Assembly (NCBI GenBank): GCA_018806915.1
Contig: JAGKQI010000064.1
Span: forward strand, 1,240,001-1,304,000
DNA length: 64,000 bases
DNA from: Phytophthora colocasiae
Taxonomy: Eukaryota > Oomycota > Peronosporomycetes > Peronosporales > Peronosporaceae
Reading direction: 5' to 3'
Shown here piece by piece: positions 21,916-34,181 of this stretch (position 1 is the first letter of the stretch; every line of letters begins with the position of its first letter). Under the pieces are notes generated by a model that saw only the letters and a program-made list of their open reading frames with translations, ran no database searches and was not told the DNA's origin. The translations under genes were made by a program, and so were the position numbers.

Positions 21916-23988
21916 CTAGCTGTCAGGCGGAAGACCAAAGACAAAGTTCTTGGACATGGACTGCCAACACTCCGACGGAGTCGGTAGTGACTGAAGAGGA
22001 GCCTGCGAGAACCGCGCAGGCTTCACGCGTTGACAAACCTCGCAAGCACGTACGTACTTGCGAACCCACTTGTACTGGTGGTGCCAGTAGAAGTCACGCG
22101 TGAGAAGAGTGTATGTCTTCTCACGACCCGGATGCCCTGCCGTGGGGGCATCGTGATACTCGAACATGATCCTCAACCGGAGGTCATGATCATTAGGAAC
22201 GACAATGCGATCCGCATTGTCGTCTAGTGCACTGTACAACAGTAGGCCTTCGTGTACACGATAGCGGTGTACACGAGCTCGAAGATGAGGGGTTAGCTTC
22301 CGACGTGCCACGTCGGAAGGTGCTGCGAGGAACTCCAGCAGCCCCTTCGCGTCTGCATCCCTTGCATACGCGTTCTTCACGTCGTCAATCAACGTTGACG
22401 ACGGCACACTTGTCCTCACGACGCCAACAGCGTTGGCGTCGACCGTCTCCGCGTAGTCAGGTCGACGCGATAACGCGTCGGCCACTACATTGAGTCTTCC
22501 GGGTTTGTACTCCACCCGGAAGTTGTACTCCGCGAAGAAGGAAAACCATCTCGCCATACGTTGCGAGATGTGCGGCGACTTAATCGCCGTACGCAGTGAT
22601 GCGTGGTCTGTATAGACCACGAACGGTCTACACACAAGTAGACACACTCGGAACTTTGCGAGTGCATACTTCATGGCAAGGAGCTCCTTGTCATGTACGG
22701 GATAGTTACGCTCAGCTGGCTTCAGCTGACGCGATTGATAGTAGACTACACGATCACGCCCTTCGTGATCGTGTTGCATCAATGCACATCCGATTGCAAA
22801 GTCGGATGCATCGCACACTACGTGGAATGGACGATCTTGGTCCGCCACGGCCAAGATCGGCGCTTCAGTCAAGCTCTGCTTGACTGCACCGAATGCATCC
22901 TCGCACTCGGTCGTCCAAATCCACTCAGCTTCTTTCTTAAGAAGCTGTGACAACGGGCGAATCTTGCCCGCATAGTTGTCCACGTACTTGCACAAGTACG
23001 TGGCAAGCCCAAGGAACTTCCTCAGTTCCTTCACATTGGATGGCGTGGGCCATTCATTGATCACTCTGACCTTCTCTTGGTCAGGGCGCACGCCGTCTTT
23101 CCCCACGAGACACCCCAGCACGGGTATCTCACTCGCCCCGAAGATACACTTCTTCAGGTTCGCATAGAGCTTATGTTTCCTCATACGCTCTAGCAGCTTC
23201 CGGAGATGCACCTTGTGCATCTCAATGTCCGTCTTCCCGTTCACAGCCCGGCTGTGGACGAACACGTCGTAGAAGTAGCTCGGTGCGAAGTCGCGCACCG
23301 AGCGCAATAGATGTGTCACGCATCTATTGAACGTCGCAGGGGCGTTCTTAAGCCCCTGTGGCATGACGAGCCACTCCCAAAGCATACCGCTTGGAGTGCT
23401 TACCGCAGTGAGAGGGATGTCCCTCTCATGCATGAGGATCTGATAGAATCCATCACGCAGATCTAGAGCACTGAAGATAGTGCTCAAGGCCATCGAATCG
23501 ATGATAACATCTTTTCGCGGTATCGGCGTCTGCGCCGGTATCGTCGCATCGTTCAACTTGTTGTACGCATGAACGATGCGCCAGCCGCCCTGTGGTTTCT
23601 TAACACAGAACGTTGGGGCACTGTGCGGGGACTTTGACTCCCGCACTTGACCTGCAAGACGACGACTTTCAAAGAAGTCGTCGATCGCTTGCACTTGTTC
23701 ACGCGGCAGTGGCCACTGCCGTGTAACACAGTACTTCGTGCCCGGCACGAGATCAATCTCGTGCTGTACGCCCTTGTCCTTCGGAAGCTCCGAAGGAATC
23801 TCGTCCGGGAGTACATCCTTGTACTCCCGCAGAACTTCGTAGTAGGGACTCGACCTCAACGAGTCCCAACTCTGCTCTTCGAAGCGCTGCTTCTTAGTCT
23901 TCGCACTGAGGGAGTCATCACCCTCAGTGATCCCATCGACGACGAGCTGCTTCAGCTCTTCGGCTTCGCGATCCACTCTCTCGATATC
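21916..23988 (-). pseudogene. pol: C1 reverse transcriptase, RNase H and integrase finger
   Basis: A 686-residue open stretch (23976 to 21916). RT: SALDLRDGFYQILM, MPQGLKNAPATFNR, then SYFYDVFVHS where YFDD is expected, so the first catalytic Asp of the palm box is Tyr. RNase H: VCDASDFAIGCAL, HDKELLAMKYAL, YTDHASLRTA. Integrase HHCC finger: HDAPTAGHPG and CEVCQRV. It ends in TAG at the same place in all three family copies. Confidence 0.9.
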
Positions 23989-25641
23989 CTAGAGAATGAA
24001 AATTTGTTCGATGCGTCCATCGTACAAGTCTCGCGCGAAGCGCTTCCAACTCATCGTTGGAAGTGCGGTCAACGCCGACGCACTCGTCGGCGGATTCTCC
24101 AACCGCATTCTCTGGTACTGTAACCCAGTACCAGTACGTGTCAAGACGTTCAACGTCTCGACACTCGGTGTCTGCACTGCAGATACACCCGTCTCAGTAC
24201 CGGACTGAGACTCGCGCAGCTCCCTGAGCTTGCGCCGCGAAGGTCTACCGTGGAGCCCGGCTCCAGGTGCTCCACGTCCAAGGCATCGCACCTTGGACGG
24301 GACGTTATCGCAATCGTCAGCGGATTCCTTCCGCTGACTCGCACTACTAAGCCCGGCTTGAGTGCCGCTTATCGCGTGCAGCGCTGCTGCACGTGAGCAC
24401 GCAGGGTGTTCGGGTGCTGGGCGTTTGCAACCGCCAGCACCTCCTGCCGCGCAGTCGGTTCCCTGTACCGCTGCGCCTCCATCCGCTCCCGGAGCGGATG
24501 AAGCAACCGCATCGTCGACTCCCGGAGTCGACGTGCTCTCGCTAGCTTCCTGCGCTAGCGAGTGTTCGCTTGTACACATATCGTCAGCTCCCAGAGCTGA
24601 CGCACGATCGCTAGTTCCCGGAACTAGCAGCGAACGTTCGCCTGTACACGCATCATCAGCTCCCGGAGCTGATGCACGATCGCTAGTTCCCAGAACTAGC
24701 AGCGACGCGCCAGTGGCGTCAGCTCCCAGAGCTGACGCACGCCTTTCGGTTCCCCGAATATTATTTGCTTCGTCAACTCCCAGAGTTGACGCGACGTCGT
24801 CGGCGCGACCCTTGGGGGCTTGAAGTACCTCCAAGGATACCGGTAATACCGGTATTTTACATTCTCTCAGGTGAATGCGATTCACCTGACCATCACTCAT
24901 GTGACAAACATCATTCAGATGTTTATGCGTCAGGTGATTCACATTCACCTGACCATCACTCATGTGACCGCGACCCTTCGGCTCAGATTTCTGAGTCGAC
25001 ACACATTTTCTCCCAACGACTCTCGGAGTCGTTGATGGTCGCCGGCGGCGATCGGAGGCAGCGGCGGACGCTGCTGCCTCAACTGGGGAAACACATGCAT
25101 CGCCTGGTGCATGTGCAGCACTGACAGGGCCATCGCTCTCTGTCGCGCATGTGTTGTTGAAGCGTACGAGCGTACGCTTCTTCCAGTTGATCACCGGGTC
25201 ATGCCGTGCAAGCCACGGCATGCCTAATACCAAGTCGAACTTATCGTCTAGATCCAAGACGATAAGATCTTCTACAAACGTCCTTCGTTTGTAAGAGAAG
25301 CGCACACGGACTACGCGCTTCTCAGTCCTCCCGGTGGCACCCGTTGCCAACCGCACCTCCAACACGCTGCGAGGCGTGTCGGCCTCTTCGAAGTCAAGTC
25401 TTCGAAGACTTCCCGGTCGAACAAAGTTGTTCGACGCGCCCGAGTCCACTAGGGCACGAAGAGAGTTCACTCTCTTCGACATCACGTTCAGGATGACAAG
25501 GTTTGGCTTGTCATCTTGCAGCTTACAGCGAGAAACCTTCTCGCTGGGGGCAGCAGTCCTCATTGTCGCGTGTCCAAGCTCGACACGCGAGACTGCATCA
25601 CCAGTAGGACGCCCCGCGCCTACTGGTCCTTGGCGTTTTTT
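23989..25641 (-). pseudogene. pro: C1 protease and repetitive linker
   Basis: Entered by -1 frameshift from gag. Protease active site RALVDSGASNNFVRPG and flap-end motif LVLGMPWLARHDP. A linker of about 300 residues follows, built of palindromic in-frame repeats (TSDRASALGADD-like). TAG at 23989-23991 replaces the TCG serine codon of C3, separating this part from RT. Confidence 0.85.
25601..25641 (-). promoter_or_regulatory. C1 -1 frameshift signal (AAAAAAC plus hairpin)
   Basis: On the minus strand AAAAAAC lies at 25641-25635 in gag phase A AAA AAC, followed after 8 bases by the stem CCAGTAGG/CCTACTGG (25626-25619 with 25608-25601). The gag stop lies in the stem. Confidence 0.75.
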
Positions 25642-26540
25642 GAACGCCCGCCCGCTGTGCACTCGCGTGCATAGTGACCGATGTTACCACACAGGTAACA
25701 TCGAACCTTGACGTTCTTATGCTGCTGTTGACCAGCAGTCGTAGCACTCGAGAGGTCCATAGGTTCCGGACCTCCCCTCTTCGCAACAGGACGCGCCGGC
25801 TTCGGCGCGTTCGCATGGAGTTTAGCTTGACGCCGGCTAAACTCCTCTTGCATTGCAAGGCTGATCGCCTCCTCGAGAGTATTCGGATACTCTCGGAAGA
25901 GATACGTCTTGACGGGACCATCTCTTAGTCCCTTCATGAACGTGACGACCTTGGTCGCCTCGTCGATCGGGTTCGCCACTATGTTCGATACCAAGTATCG
26001 AGCACGCTGGGCAAAGGTGTGAACATCATCCTTGCCCTGCTGCAGATCGAGAAACTCCGCTCTCGATCTGAACTCGTTCTTCGGAGGCTCAAATGCAAGT
26101 TTGAGTTCCTCCTTGAACTCCTCGTACGTGCTGAAGCACGTAGGATCCGAGAGTCGGCGCCCATAGGCCCAACTCCTCGCACGTCCGCCAAGACATGACA
26201 TGGCGAATGCGACCTTCGACATCGGATTGACGATACGTCGAGCCGCAACGGCTGTATCAAGTTCGACAATCCAACGAAGGAGGGTCTCGTCCTCCTTCCC
26301 CGTGTAGGTACTCACGTGGAGTTTCAACGACTCCACGCGTGGCTTAGGGGAAGCCACCGAGGCAGCAACATCTCGTTGCTCCTTAACAATGTACCCCAGA
26401 GCAACACCGTGTTGCTCTGTCGGCGATAGCGTACGAAGCATCGTCGCTACCGCTGCCTCTCCAATGACTCGCGAGAGTCTTTGGAGAGCCTCCCACTCTG
26501 GATCAGACAGGTGGGCGCAGTCCGTGCGCGTCACGGACAT
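25620..26540 (-). CDS. gag: C1 gag (306 aa)
   Basis: Capsid-type Gag of family 2: MSVTRTDCAHLSDPEWEAL at the start, a capsid core (KVAFAMSCLGGRARSWAYG; LKLAFEPPKNEFRSRAEF), and one CCHC knuckle (CYLCGNIGHYAREC). C2 has 22 more in-frame N-terminal residues from an upstream ATG. Here one base is missing just upstream, so that start is out of frame and the true start is uncertain. Confidence 0.88.
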   Translation of the reverse strand: MSVTRTDCAHLSDPEWEALQRLSRVIGEAAVATMLRTLSPTEQHGVALGYIVKEQRDVAASVASPKPRVESLKLHVSTYTGKEDETLLRWIVELDTAVAARRIVNPMSKVAFAMSCLGGRARSWAYGRRLSDPTCFSTYEEFKEELKLAFEPPKNEFRSRAEFLDLQQGKDDVHTFAQRARYLVSNIVANPIDEATKVVTFMKGLRDGPVKTYLFREYPNTLEEAISLAMQEEFSRRQAKLHANAPKPARPVAKRGGPEPMDLSSATTAGQQQHKNVKVRCYLCGNIGHYARECTAGGRSKNAKDQ

Positions 26541-26653
26541 TTGAGGGTCCCAGCGGATCCCTCATCCATTGGGAGTTCTCTACCCCGCGTTCGTATGACT
26601 CCATACGAACGAACAGCAGTCGGTCGTGTGACGGACTACAAAGTGCTACCAGG

Positions 26654-27095
26654 TGTAATGGGTCTACCTAGACCTATTAGGTGGCGTACACGTGCGCTTA
26701 GGTGTATGAGGAAGCGTGCAATTAGAATAGACTTAATTTAAGTATACTTATTTAAATAAGTATAATTAAATCAAATATAACTAAATTAAACTGCAAAAAT
26801 ACCGTAAAATGAGAACTGTTATTGAATTTGGCATAAGCCAATTATGGACCTCCTAAAACTGTTTGTTATCTATTTCAAAAGGGTCTGCCAACGTGTGGTT
26901 GGCAGAAACTCTGCTCAGTGATTGGTAGAAATCCGTTACTTTCTACCAATAATATGCACAAATGCACACGAACCACCCAATAATGTGGTTCGCCCATGTA
27001 TCCTTTGGTGTGTACAGCACACCAAGGTCTGAGGCCCATTTCCAACCTCTAACAGTTATCCTAACTGTTAGAGTTACAAGTGGTACTACGTTACA
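26654..27095 (-). repeat. LTR shared by C1 (5') and C2 (3')
   Basis: 442 bp; on the minus strand it runs TGTAACG...-type to CCCATTACA. It lacks about 20 bases near its start compared with the 461-bp LTRs. PBS tggtagcactttg follows on the C1 side (around 26651-26635) and the polypurine tract on the C2 side. Confidence 0.88.
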
Positions 27096-27196
27096 CCATC
27101 CCCCCGTTAAGATTCGACGTATCGGTCTCGATACGTCAATCAACAGAACTTGACAAAACCGTCAAGTTCCCGAGAGAAATCCGAGTTCATTTCGCA

Positions 27197-28437
27197 ATGG
27201 ACTCGCCAACGCCCACGTCTCCGTCCGCTACTGCGGACGCGCAAGCCTCACCTGCTGCCTCTGCAGCAGGAACAACGACCTCAGCAGTGCTCACTAGCAC
27301 TGCTGCTTCCAGCGGTCCGACAGAGAAGCTCTCTGTCACCAAGTACCATGCTCTCCATAAGAAGAAGCATGAGAAGAAGACTTCTTCTTCTTCTCTAGCA
27401 GAGATTAAGAATCCTGCGTCCCTCTCAAAGAACTCTTTGGAGAGGACTACGAAGACATCCTCGACTACGATGAGGATGTCGAGGAGGGGGAGGTTGATGT
27501 CAAGGCTCCGCTCCCGTGTCTTCGTCTGAAGACACGTCAGACCCACCCGTGGGATCTCGACGACCACGTGATGAGGCCTCGGACGCTTCAAGCTCGAAGC
27601 GTCCGCGCAGTGATGATGAAGCGTCCCCCATGTCGAGGGCGCTCACTGCCCCGCGCACTGATCCGCCAGTGCGTGCACCATGGATGTCGCTACTACACTT
27701 ACACTACACGTGGTAAGTGTGAACGCCTCCATGATCAGTCCAAGGAAGCGGGGATCCCATGTGCCGTTCCCTTTGGCACACTCTGCCCGTGTTGCCAACC
27801 CTTGGCAACACGCCTCTCAGAAAGTTATCTCCTGGGGTACACGGTCGTCCGTGTACCCGATCACATCAAGGAGCTTCGTGGTCGTCTCGAGCGACGCGGA
27901 GCTCCGAGTGCTGTGGCTGACCGCAGCACTCCTCGTGCAGGGCTTACCCCTGCAAGTTATGGTGGGCTTCGTACGCCCTCACCATTTCCGGAACGTCCTC
28001 CATCAGGACGTTCCGCGGCTCCCACGTATCTCGATGGGGAGGAAATCCTCTCCAACGAATACGAAAACGAACCTCTTGAGAGTTCGTTCTCTTATGAGCC
28101 ACGATCCGCTCAACAATCCAGCGGATCGCTCCACGCGCGTCGCGCAACGGCGGCGGAGGGGGCGGGAACACTCCCTCCGTATGGTCACCGCTATGACCAT
28201 GACGATCGTGCCCTGCACGATCGAGTTGCTGCGCTGGAGCAGACACAGAGCGCTGAGATAGCGGCTCTGAAGCAGGAGGTTCGTGTCCTCCGCGCTGAGG
28301 TCTGCGAGGCAGCTCAGACTGCCTCGAACCTCTCGTCCGGTCTTGGGACGAGAGTGAACCGGTTGATCGACCGTGTCGACGGTCTCGAGAAGGCCTTCCA
28401 GGCCTCTCGCACTCCTCAGTCGGACTACCAGCCCTAG
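27197..28437 (+). pseudogene. C2 antisense ORF
   Basis: Nearly identical to the C1 antisense ORF, including the shared loss of about 300 bases relative to C3, with one further base lost near 27508 that ends the first frame at 27529. The remainder reads from about 27568 to the coiled-coil end at 28437. Confidence 0.6.
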
Positions 28438-31400
28438 GTAGTCCGTGCTGCACGTACAGCTTCAACCGCCCGACGTAGAAGGTCGGGTGGAGCCTCATGC
28501 TGGACGGTATGTCCAGCCGGTACGCGTTGCCGTGCCGTTCAAGTACTTTGAACGGCCCAATGAATCTTGGAGCAAGTTTGCTTGCTCCAAAGTCAGACAC
28601 TGCATGTCTAGGTAGGTTTTGTGTAGCTAACAAAACTAATGAACCCTTTTCGAATTCATTTGTGTTGCCTCTACTAACAGTATCAGCGTTCAGCTTCTGT
28701 CGATCGACAGAAGCTGCGATAGCATCCTGGACAAACCGTATGACGGCTTGTCTTCGCTGGACAAAGTCTAGCGCACCCGAGCTGAATCCTTTCAGCTTGT
28801 CGCCCTTGTCAGCAGCAGGTCCTGCCTGCTCGCTATCATCTCTCATGTCTGTGCCCGGCACAGACATCGCGCGCTCGTTCCTGCTCGAACGAGACGTCGC
28901 ACGCGTCACCGCAGCTGATAGTGTGCTGATATCAGTTGCATTCTGCGGTTGTTCGACGCAACCGTAGATCCTCCCCCACTTAAGGAGGGAGCTACCCCAC
29001 CGAGCATGCTCGGCAATCGTGGATGCCTCATGGCGTTCACGTAGAACGGTGTATGCCCTGTCGAGGCATGCACCGAGTTGTTGATGGCAAACTCTGCCAT
29101 CGGCAAGCACTCGCTCCAGTGCGGGAACGAGTGAGCGTAGCTCTTCAACGTGTCACCCAGTACACGGTTGACACGTTCGGTCTGTCCGTCCGTCTGCGGA
29201 TGATCCGCAGTCGACATTGATAATTGTGAACCAAGAAGTGTAAACACTTCTTGCCAGAACCGCGCTGTGAAGCGTGGATCACGGTCCGACACAATGTCGA
29301 GCGGCATGCCATGGTGTTTGAACACCATGTCAACAAACAGTCGCGCAGTCTGCGCGGCTGTAACAGTAGCCGGGACGGCAGCAAGATGAACCATCTTGCT
29401 GAATCGGTCCACAAAGACAACGATGCCCGTCCTCCGCTAGCTGTCAGGCGGAAGACCAAAGACAAAGTCCATGGACATGGACTGCCAACACTCCGACGGA
29501 GTCGGTAGTGACTGAAGAGGAGCCTGCGAGAACCGCGCAGGCTTCACGCGTTGACAAACCTCGCAAGCAGTATCGCACGTACTTGCGGAACCCACTGTAC
29601 TGGTGGTGCCAGTAGAAGTCACGCGTGAGAAGAGTGTATGTCTTCTCACGACCCGGATGCCCTGCCGTGGGGGCATCGTGATACTCGAACATGATCCTCA
29701 ACCGGAGGTCATGATCATTAGGAACGACAATGCGATCCGCATTGTCGTCTAGTGCACTGTACAACAGTAGGCCTTCGTGTACACGATAGCGGTGTACACG
29801 AGCTCGAAGATGAGGGGTTAGCTTCCGACGTGCCACGTCGGAAGGTGCTACGAGGAACTCCAGCAGCCCTTCGCGTCTGCATCCCGTGCATACGCGTTCT
29901 TCACGTCGTCAATCAACGTTGACGACGGCACACTTGTCCTCACGACGCCAACAGCGTTGGCGTCGACCGTCTCCGCGTAGTCAGGTCGACGCGATAACGC
30001 GTCGGCCACTACATTGAGTCTTCCGGGTTTGTACTCCACCCGGAAGTTGTACTCCGCGAAGAAGGAAAACCATCTCGCCATACGTTGCGAGATGTGCGGC
30101 GACTTAATCGCCGTACGCAGTGATGCGTGGTCTGTATAGACCACGAACGGTCTACACACAAGTAGACACACTCGGAACTTTGCGAGTGCATACTTCATGG
30201 CAAGGAGCTCCTTGTCATGTACGGGATAGTTACGCTCAGCTGGCTTCAGCTGACGCGATTGATAGTAGACTACACGATCACGCCCTTCGTGATCGTGTTG
30301 CATCAATGCACATCCGATTGCAAAGTCGGATGCATCGCACACTACGTGGAATGGACGATCTTGGTCCGCCACGGCCAAGATCGGCGCTTCAGTCAAGCTC
30401 TGCTTGACTGCACCGAATGCATCCTCGCACTCGGTCGTCCAGAATCCACTCAGCTTCTTTCTTAAGAAGCTGTGACAACGGGCGAATCTTGCCCGCATAG
30501 TTGTCCACGTACTTGCACAAGTACGTGGCAAGCTTCCAAGGAACTTCCTCAGTTCCTTCACATTGGATGGCGTGGGCCATTCATTGATCACTCTGACCTT
30601 CTCTGGGTCAGGGCGCACGCCGTCTTTCCCCACGAGACACCCCAGCACGGGTATCTCACTCGCCCCGAAGATACACTTCTTCAGGTTCGCATAGAGCTTA
30701 TGTTTCCTCATACGCTCTAGCAGCTTCCGGAGATGCACCTTGTGCATCTCAATGTCCGTCTTCCCGTTCACAGCCCGGCTGTGGACGAACACGTCGTAGA
30801 AGTAGCTCGGTGCGAAGTCGCGCACCGAGCGCAATAGATGTGTCACGCATCTATTGAACGTCGCAGGGGCGTTCTTAAGCCCCTGTGGCATGACGAGCCA
30901 CTCCCAAAGCATACCGCTTGGAGTGCTTACCGCAGTGAGAGGGATGTCCCTCTCATGCATGAGGATCTGATAGAATCCATCACGCAGATCTAGAGCACTG
31001 AAGATAGTGCTCAAGGCCATCGAATCGATGATAACATCTTTTCGCGGTATCGGCGTCTGCGCCGGTATCGTCGCATCGTTCAACTTGTTGTACGCATGAA
31101 CGATGCGCCAGCCGCCCTGTGGTTTCTTAACACAGAACGTTGGGGCACTGTGCGGGGACTTACGCCCTTGTCCTTCGGAAGCTCCGAAGGAATCTCGTCC
31201 GGGAGTACATCCTTGTACTCCCGCAGAACTTCGTAGTAGGGACTCGACCTCAACGAGTCCCAACTCTGCTCTTCGAAGCGCTGCTTCTTAGTCTTCGCAC
31301 TGAGGGAGTCATCACCCTCAGTGATCCCATCGACGACGAGCTGCTTCAGCTCTTCGGCTTCGCGATCCACTCTCTCGATATCCTAGAGAATGAAAATTTG

Positions 31401-33167
31401 TTCGATGCGTCCATCGTACAAGTCTCGCGCGAAGCGCTTCCAACTCATCGTTGGAAGTGCGGTCAACGCCGACGCACTCGTCGGCGGATTCTCCAACCGC
31501 ATTCTCTGGTACTGTAACCCAGTACCAGTACGTGTCAAGACGTTCAACGTCTCGACACTCGGTGTCTGCACTGCAGATACACCCGTCTCAGTACCGGACT
31601 GAGACTCGCGCAGCTCCCTGAGCTTGCGCCGCGAAGGTCTACCGTGGAGCCCGGCTCCAGGTGCTCCACGTCCAAGGCATCGCACCTTGGACGGGACGTT
31701 ATCGCAATCGTCAGCGGATTCCTTCCGCTGACTCGCACTACTAAGCCCGGCTTGAGTGCCGCTTATCGCGTGCAGCGCTGCTGCACGTGAGCACGCAGGG
31801 TGTTCGGGTGCTGGGCGTTTGCAACCGCCAGCACCTCCTGCCGCGCAGTCGGTTCCCTGTACCGCTGCGCCTCCATCCGCTCCCGGAGCGGATGAAGCAA
31901 CCGCATCGTCGACTCCCGGAGTCGACGTGCTCTCGCTAGCTTCCTGCGCTAGCGAGTGTTCGCTTGTACACATATCGTCAGCTCCCAGAGCTGACGCACG
32001 ATCGCTAGTTCCCGGAACTAGCAGCGAACGTTCGCCTGTACACGCATCATCAGCTCCCGGAGCTGATGCACGATCGCTAGTTCCCAGAACTAGCAGCGAC
32101 GCGCCAGTGGCGTCAGCTCCCAGAGCTGACGCACGATCGCTAGTTCCCGGAACTAGCAGCGAACGTTCGCCTGTACACGCATCATCAGCTCCCGGAGCTG
32201 ATGCACGATCGCTAGTTCCCAGAACTAGCAGCGACGCGCCAGTGGCGTCAGCTCCCAGAGCTGACGCACGCCTTTCGGTTCCCGAATATTATTTGCTTCG
32301 TCAACTCCCAGAGTTGACGCGACGTCAGTCGGCGCGACCTTGGGGCTTGAAGTACCTCCAAGGATACCGGGAAGACCGGTATTTTACATTCTCTCAGGTG
32401 AATGCGATTCACCTGACCATCACTCATGTGACAAACATCATTCAGATGTTTATGCGTCAGGTGATTCACATTCACCTGACCATCACTCATGTGACCGCGA
32501 CCCTTCGGCTCAGATTTCTGAGTCGACACACATTTTCTCCCAACGACTCTCGGAGTCGTTGATGGTCGCCGGCGGCGATCGGAGGCAGCGGCGGACGCTG
32601 CTGCCTCAACTGGGGAAACACATGCATCGCCTGGTGCATGTGCAGCACTGACAGGGCCATCGCTCTCTGTCGCGCATGTGTTGTTGAAGCGTACGAGCGT
32701 ACGCTTCTTCCAGTTGATCACCGGGTCATGCCGTGCAAGCCACGGCATGCCTAATACCAAGTCGAACTTATCGTCTAGATCCAAGACGATAAGATCTTCT
32801 ACAAACGTCCTTCGTTTGTAAGAGAAGCGCACACGGACTACGCGCTTCTCAGTCCTCCCAGTGGCACCCGTTGCCAACCGCACCTCCAACACGCTGCGAG
32901 GCGTGTCGGCCTCTTCGAAGTCAAGTCTTCGAAGACTTCCCGGTCGAACAATGTTGTTCGACGCGCCCGAGTCCACTAGGGCACGAAGAGAGTTCACTCT
33001 CTTCGACATCACGTTCAGGATGACAAGGTTTGGCTTGTCATCTGTGCAGCTTGCAGCGAGAAACCTTCTCGCTGGGGCAGCAGTCCTCATTGTCGCGTGT
33101 CCAAGCTCGACACGTGAGACTGCATCACCAGTAGGACGCCCGCGCCTACTGGTCCTTGGCGTTTTTT
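27944..33167 (-). pseudogene. pol: C2 pol polyprotein, heavily broken
   Basis: Contains protease (DSGASNNIVRPG), the repetitive linker with an in-frame 135-bp tandem duplication (31996-32265), RT with the same FYD box, RNase H, integrase and chromodomain (down to 27944). Lesions include frameshifts near 33140, 32280, 30530 and 29860, the TAG of C1 near 31385, and loss of about 145 bases just upstream of RT near 31160. It keeps MD in the first integrase Asp motif. Confidence 0.88.
33128..33167 (-). promoter_or_regulatory. C2 -1 frameshift signal
   Basis: AAAAAAC at 33167-33161 and the same 8-bp hairpin 3' to it (33152-33145 with 33135-33128). One C is missing from the hairpin loop compared with C1, which also shifts the downstream pol frame. 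Confidence 0.7.
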
Positions 33168-34132
33168 GAACGCCCGCCCGCTGTGCACTCGCGTGCATAG
33201 TGACCGATGTTACCACACAGGTAACATCGAACCTTGACGTTCTTATGCTGCTGTTGACCAGCAGTCGTAGCACTCGAGAGGTCCATAGGTTCCGGACCTC
33301 CCCTCTTCGCAACAGGACGCGCCGGCTTCGGCGCGTTCGCATGGAGTTTAGCTTGACGCCGGCTAAACTCCTCTTGCATTGCAAGGCTGATCGCCTCCTC
33401 GAGAGTATTCGGATACTCTCGGAAGAGATACGTCTTGACGGGACCATCTCTTAGTCCCTTCATGAACGTGACGACCTTGGTCGCCTCGTCGATCGGGTTC
33501 GCCACTATGTTCGATACCAAGTATCGAGCACGCTGGGCAAAGGTGTGAACATCATCCTTGCCCTGCTGCAGATCGAGAAACTCCGCTCTCGATCTGAACT
33601 CGTTCTTCGGAGGCTCAAATGCAAGTTTGAGTTCCTCCTTGAACTCCTCGTACGTGCTGAAGCACGTAGGATCCGAGAGTCGGCGCCCATAGGCCCAACT
33701 CCTCGCACGTCCGCCAAGACATGACATGGCGAATGCGACCTTCGACATCGGATTGACGATACGTCGAGCCGCAACGGCTGTATCAAGTTCGACAATCCAA
33801 CGAAGGAGGGTCTCGTCCTCCTTCCCCGTGTAGGTACTCACGTGGAGTTTCAACGACTCCACGCGTGGCTTAGGGGAAGCCACCGAGGCAGCAACATCTC
33901 GTTGCTCCTTAACAATGTACCCCAGAGCAACACCGTGTTGCTCTGTCGGCGATAGCGTACGAAGCATCGTCGCTACCGCTGCCTCTCCAATGACTCGCGA
34001 GAGTCTTTGGAGAGCCTCCCACTCTGGATCAGACAGGTGGGCGCAGTCCGTGCGCGTCACGGACATTTGAGGGGTCCCAGCGGATCCCTCATCCATTGGG
34101 GAGTTCTCTACCCCGCGTTCGTATGACTCCAT
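33146..34132 (-). CDS. gag: C2 gag (328 aa)
   Basis: Same Gag as C1 but with an intact N-terminus starting MESYERGVENSPMDEGSAG, 49 bases below the LTR end. Capsid core and a single CCHC knuckle are intact. This is the best guide to the real start codon of family-2 Gag. Confidence 0.9.
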   Translation of the reverse strand: MESYERGVENSPMDEGSAGTPQMSVTRTDCAHLSDPEWEALQRLSRVIGEAAVATMLRTLSPTEQHGVALGYIVKEQRDVAASVASPKPRVESLKLHVSTYTGKEDETLLRWIVELDTAVAARRIVNPMSKVAFAMSCLGGRARSWAYGRRLSDPTCFSTYEEFKEELKLAFEPPKNEFRSRAEFLDLQQGKDDVHTFAQRARYLVSNIVANPIDEATKVVTFMKGLRDGPVKTYLFREYPNTLEEAISLAMQEEFSRRQAKLHANAPKPARPVAKRGGPEPMDLSSATTAGQQQHKNVKVRCYLCGNIGHYARECTAGGRSKNAKDQ

Positions 34133-34161
34133 ACGAACGAACAGCAGTCGGTCGTGTGACG

Positions 34162-34179
34162 GACTACAAAGTGCTACCA
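34162..34179 (-). other. Primer-binding site of family 2
   Basis: On the minus strand, two bases after the LTR end ...TTACA, the sequence reads TGGTAGCACTTTGTAGTC. It starts with the TGG expected of a PBS. C1 has the same site next to 26654; C3 has lost it. The tRNA is not identified. Confidence 0.6.
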
Positions 34180-34181
34180 GG

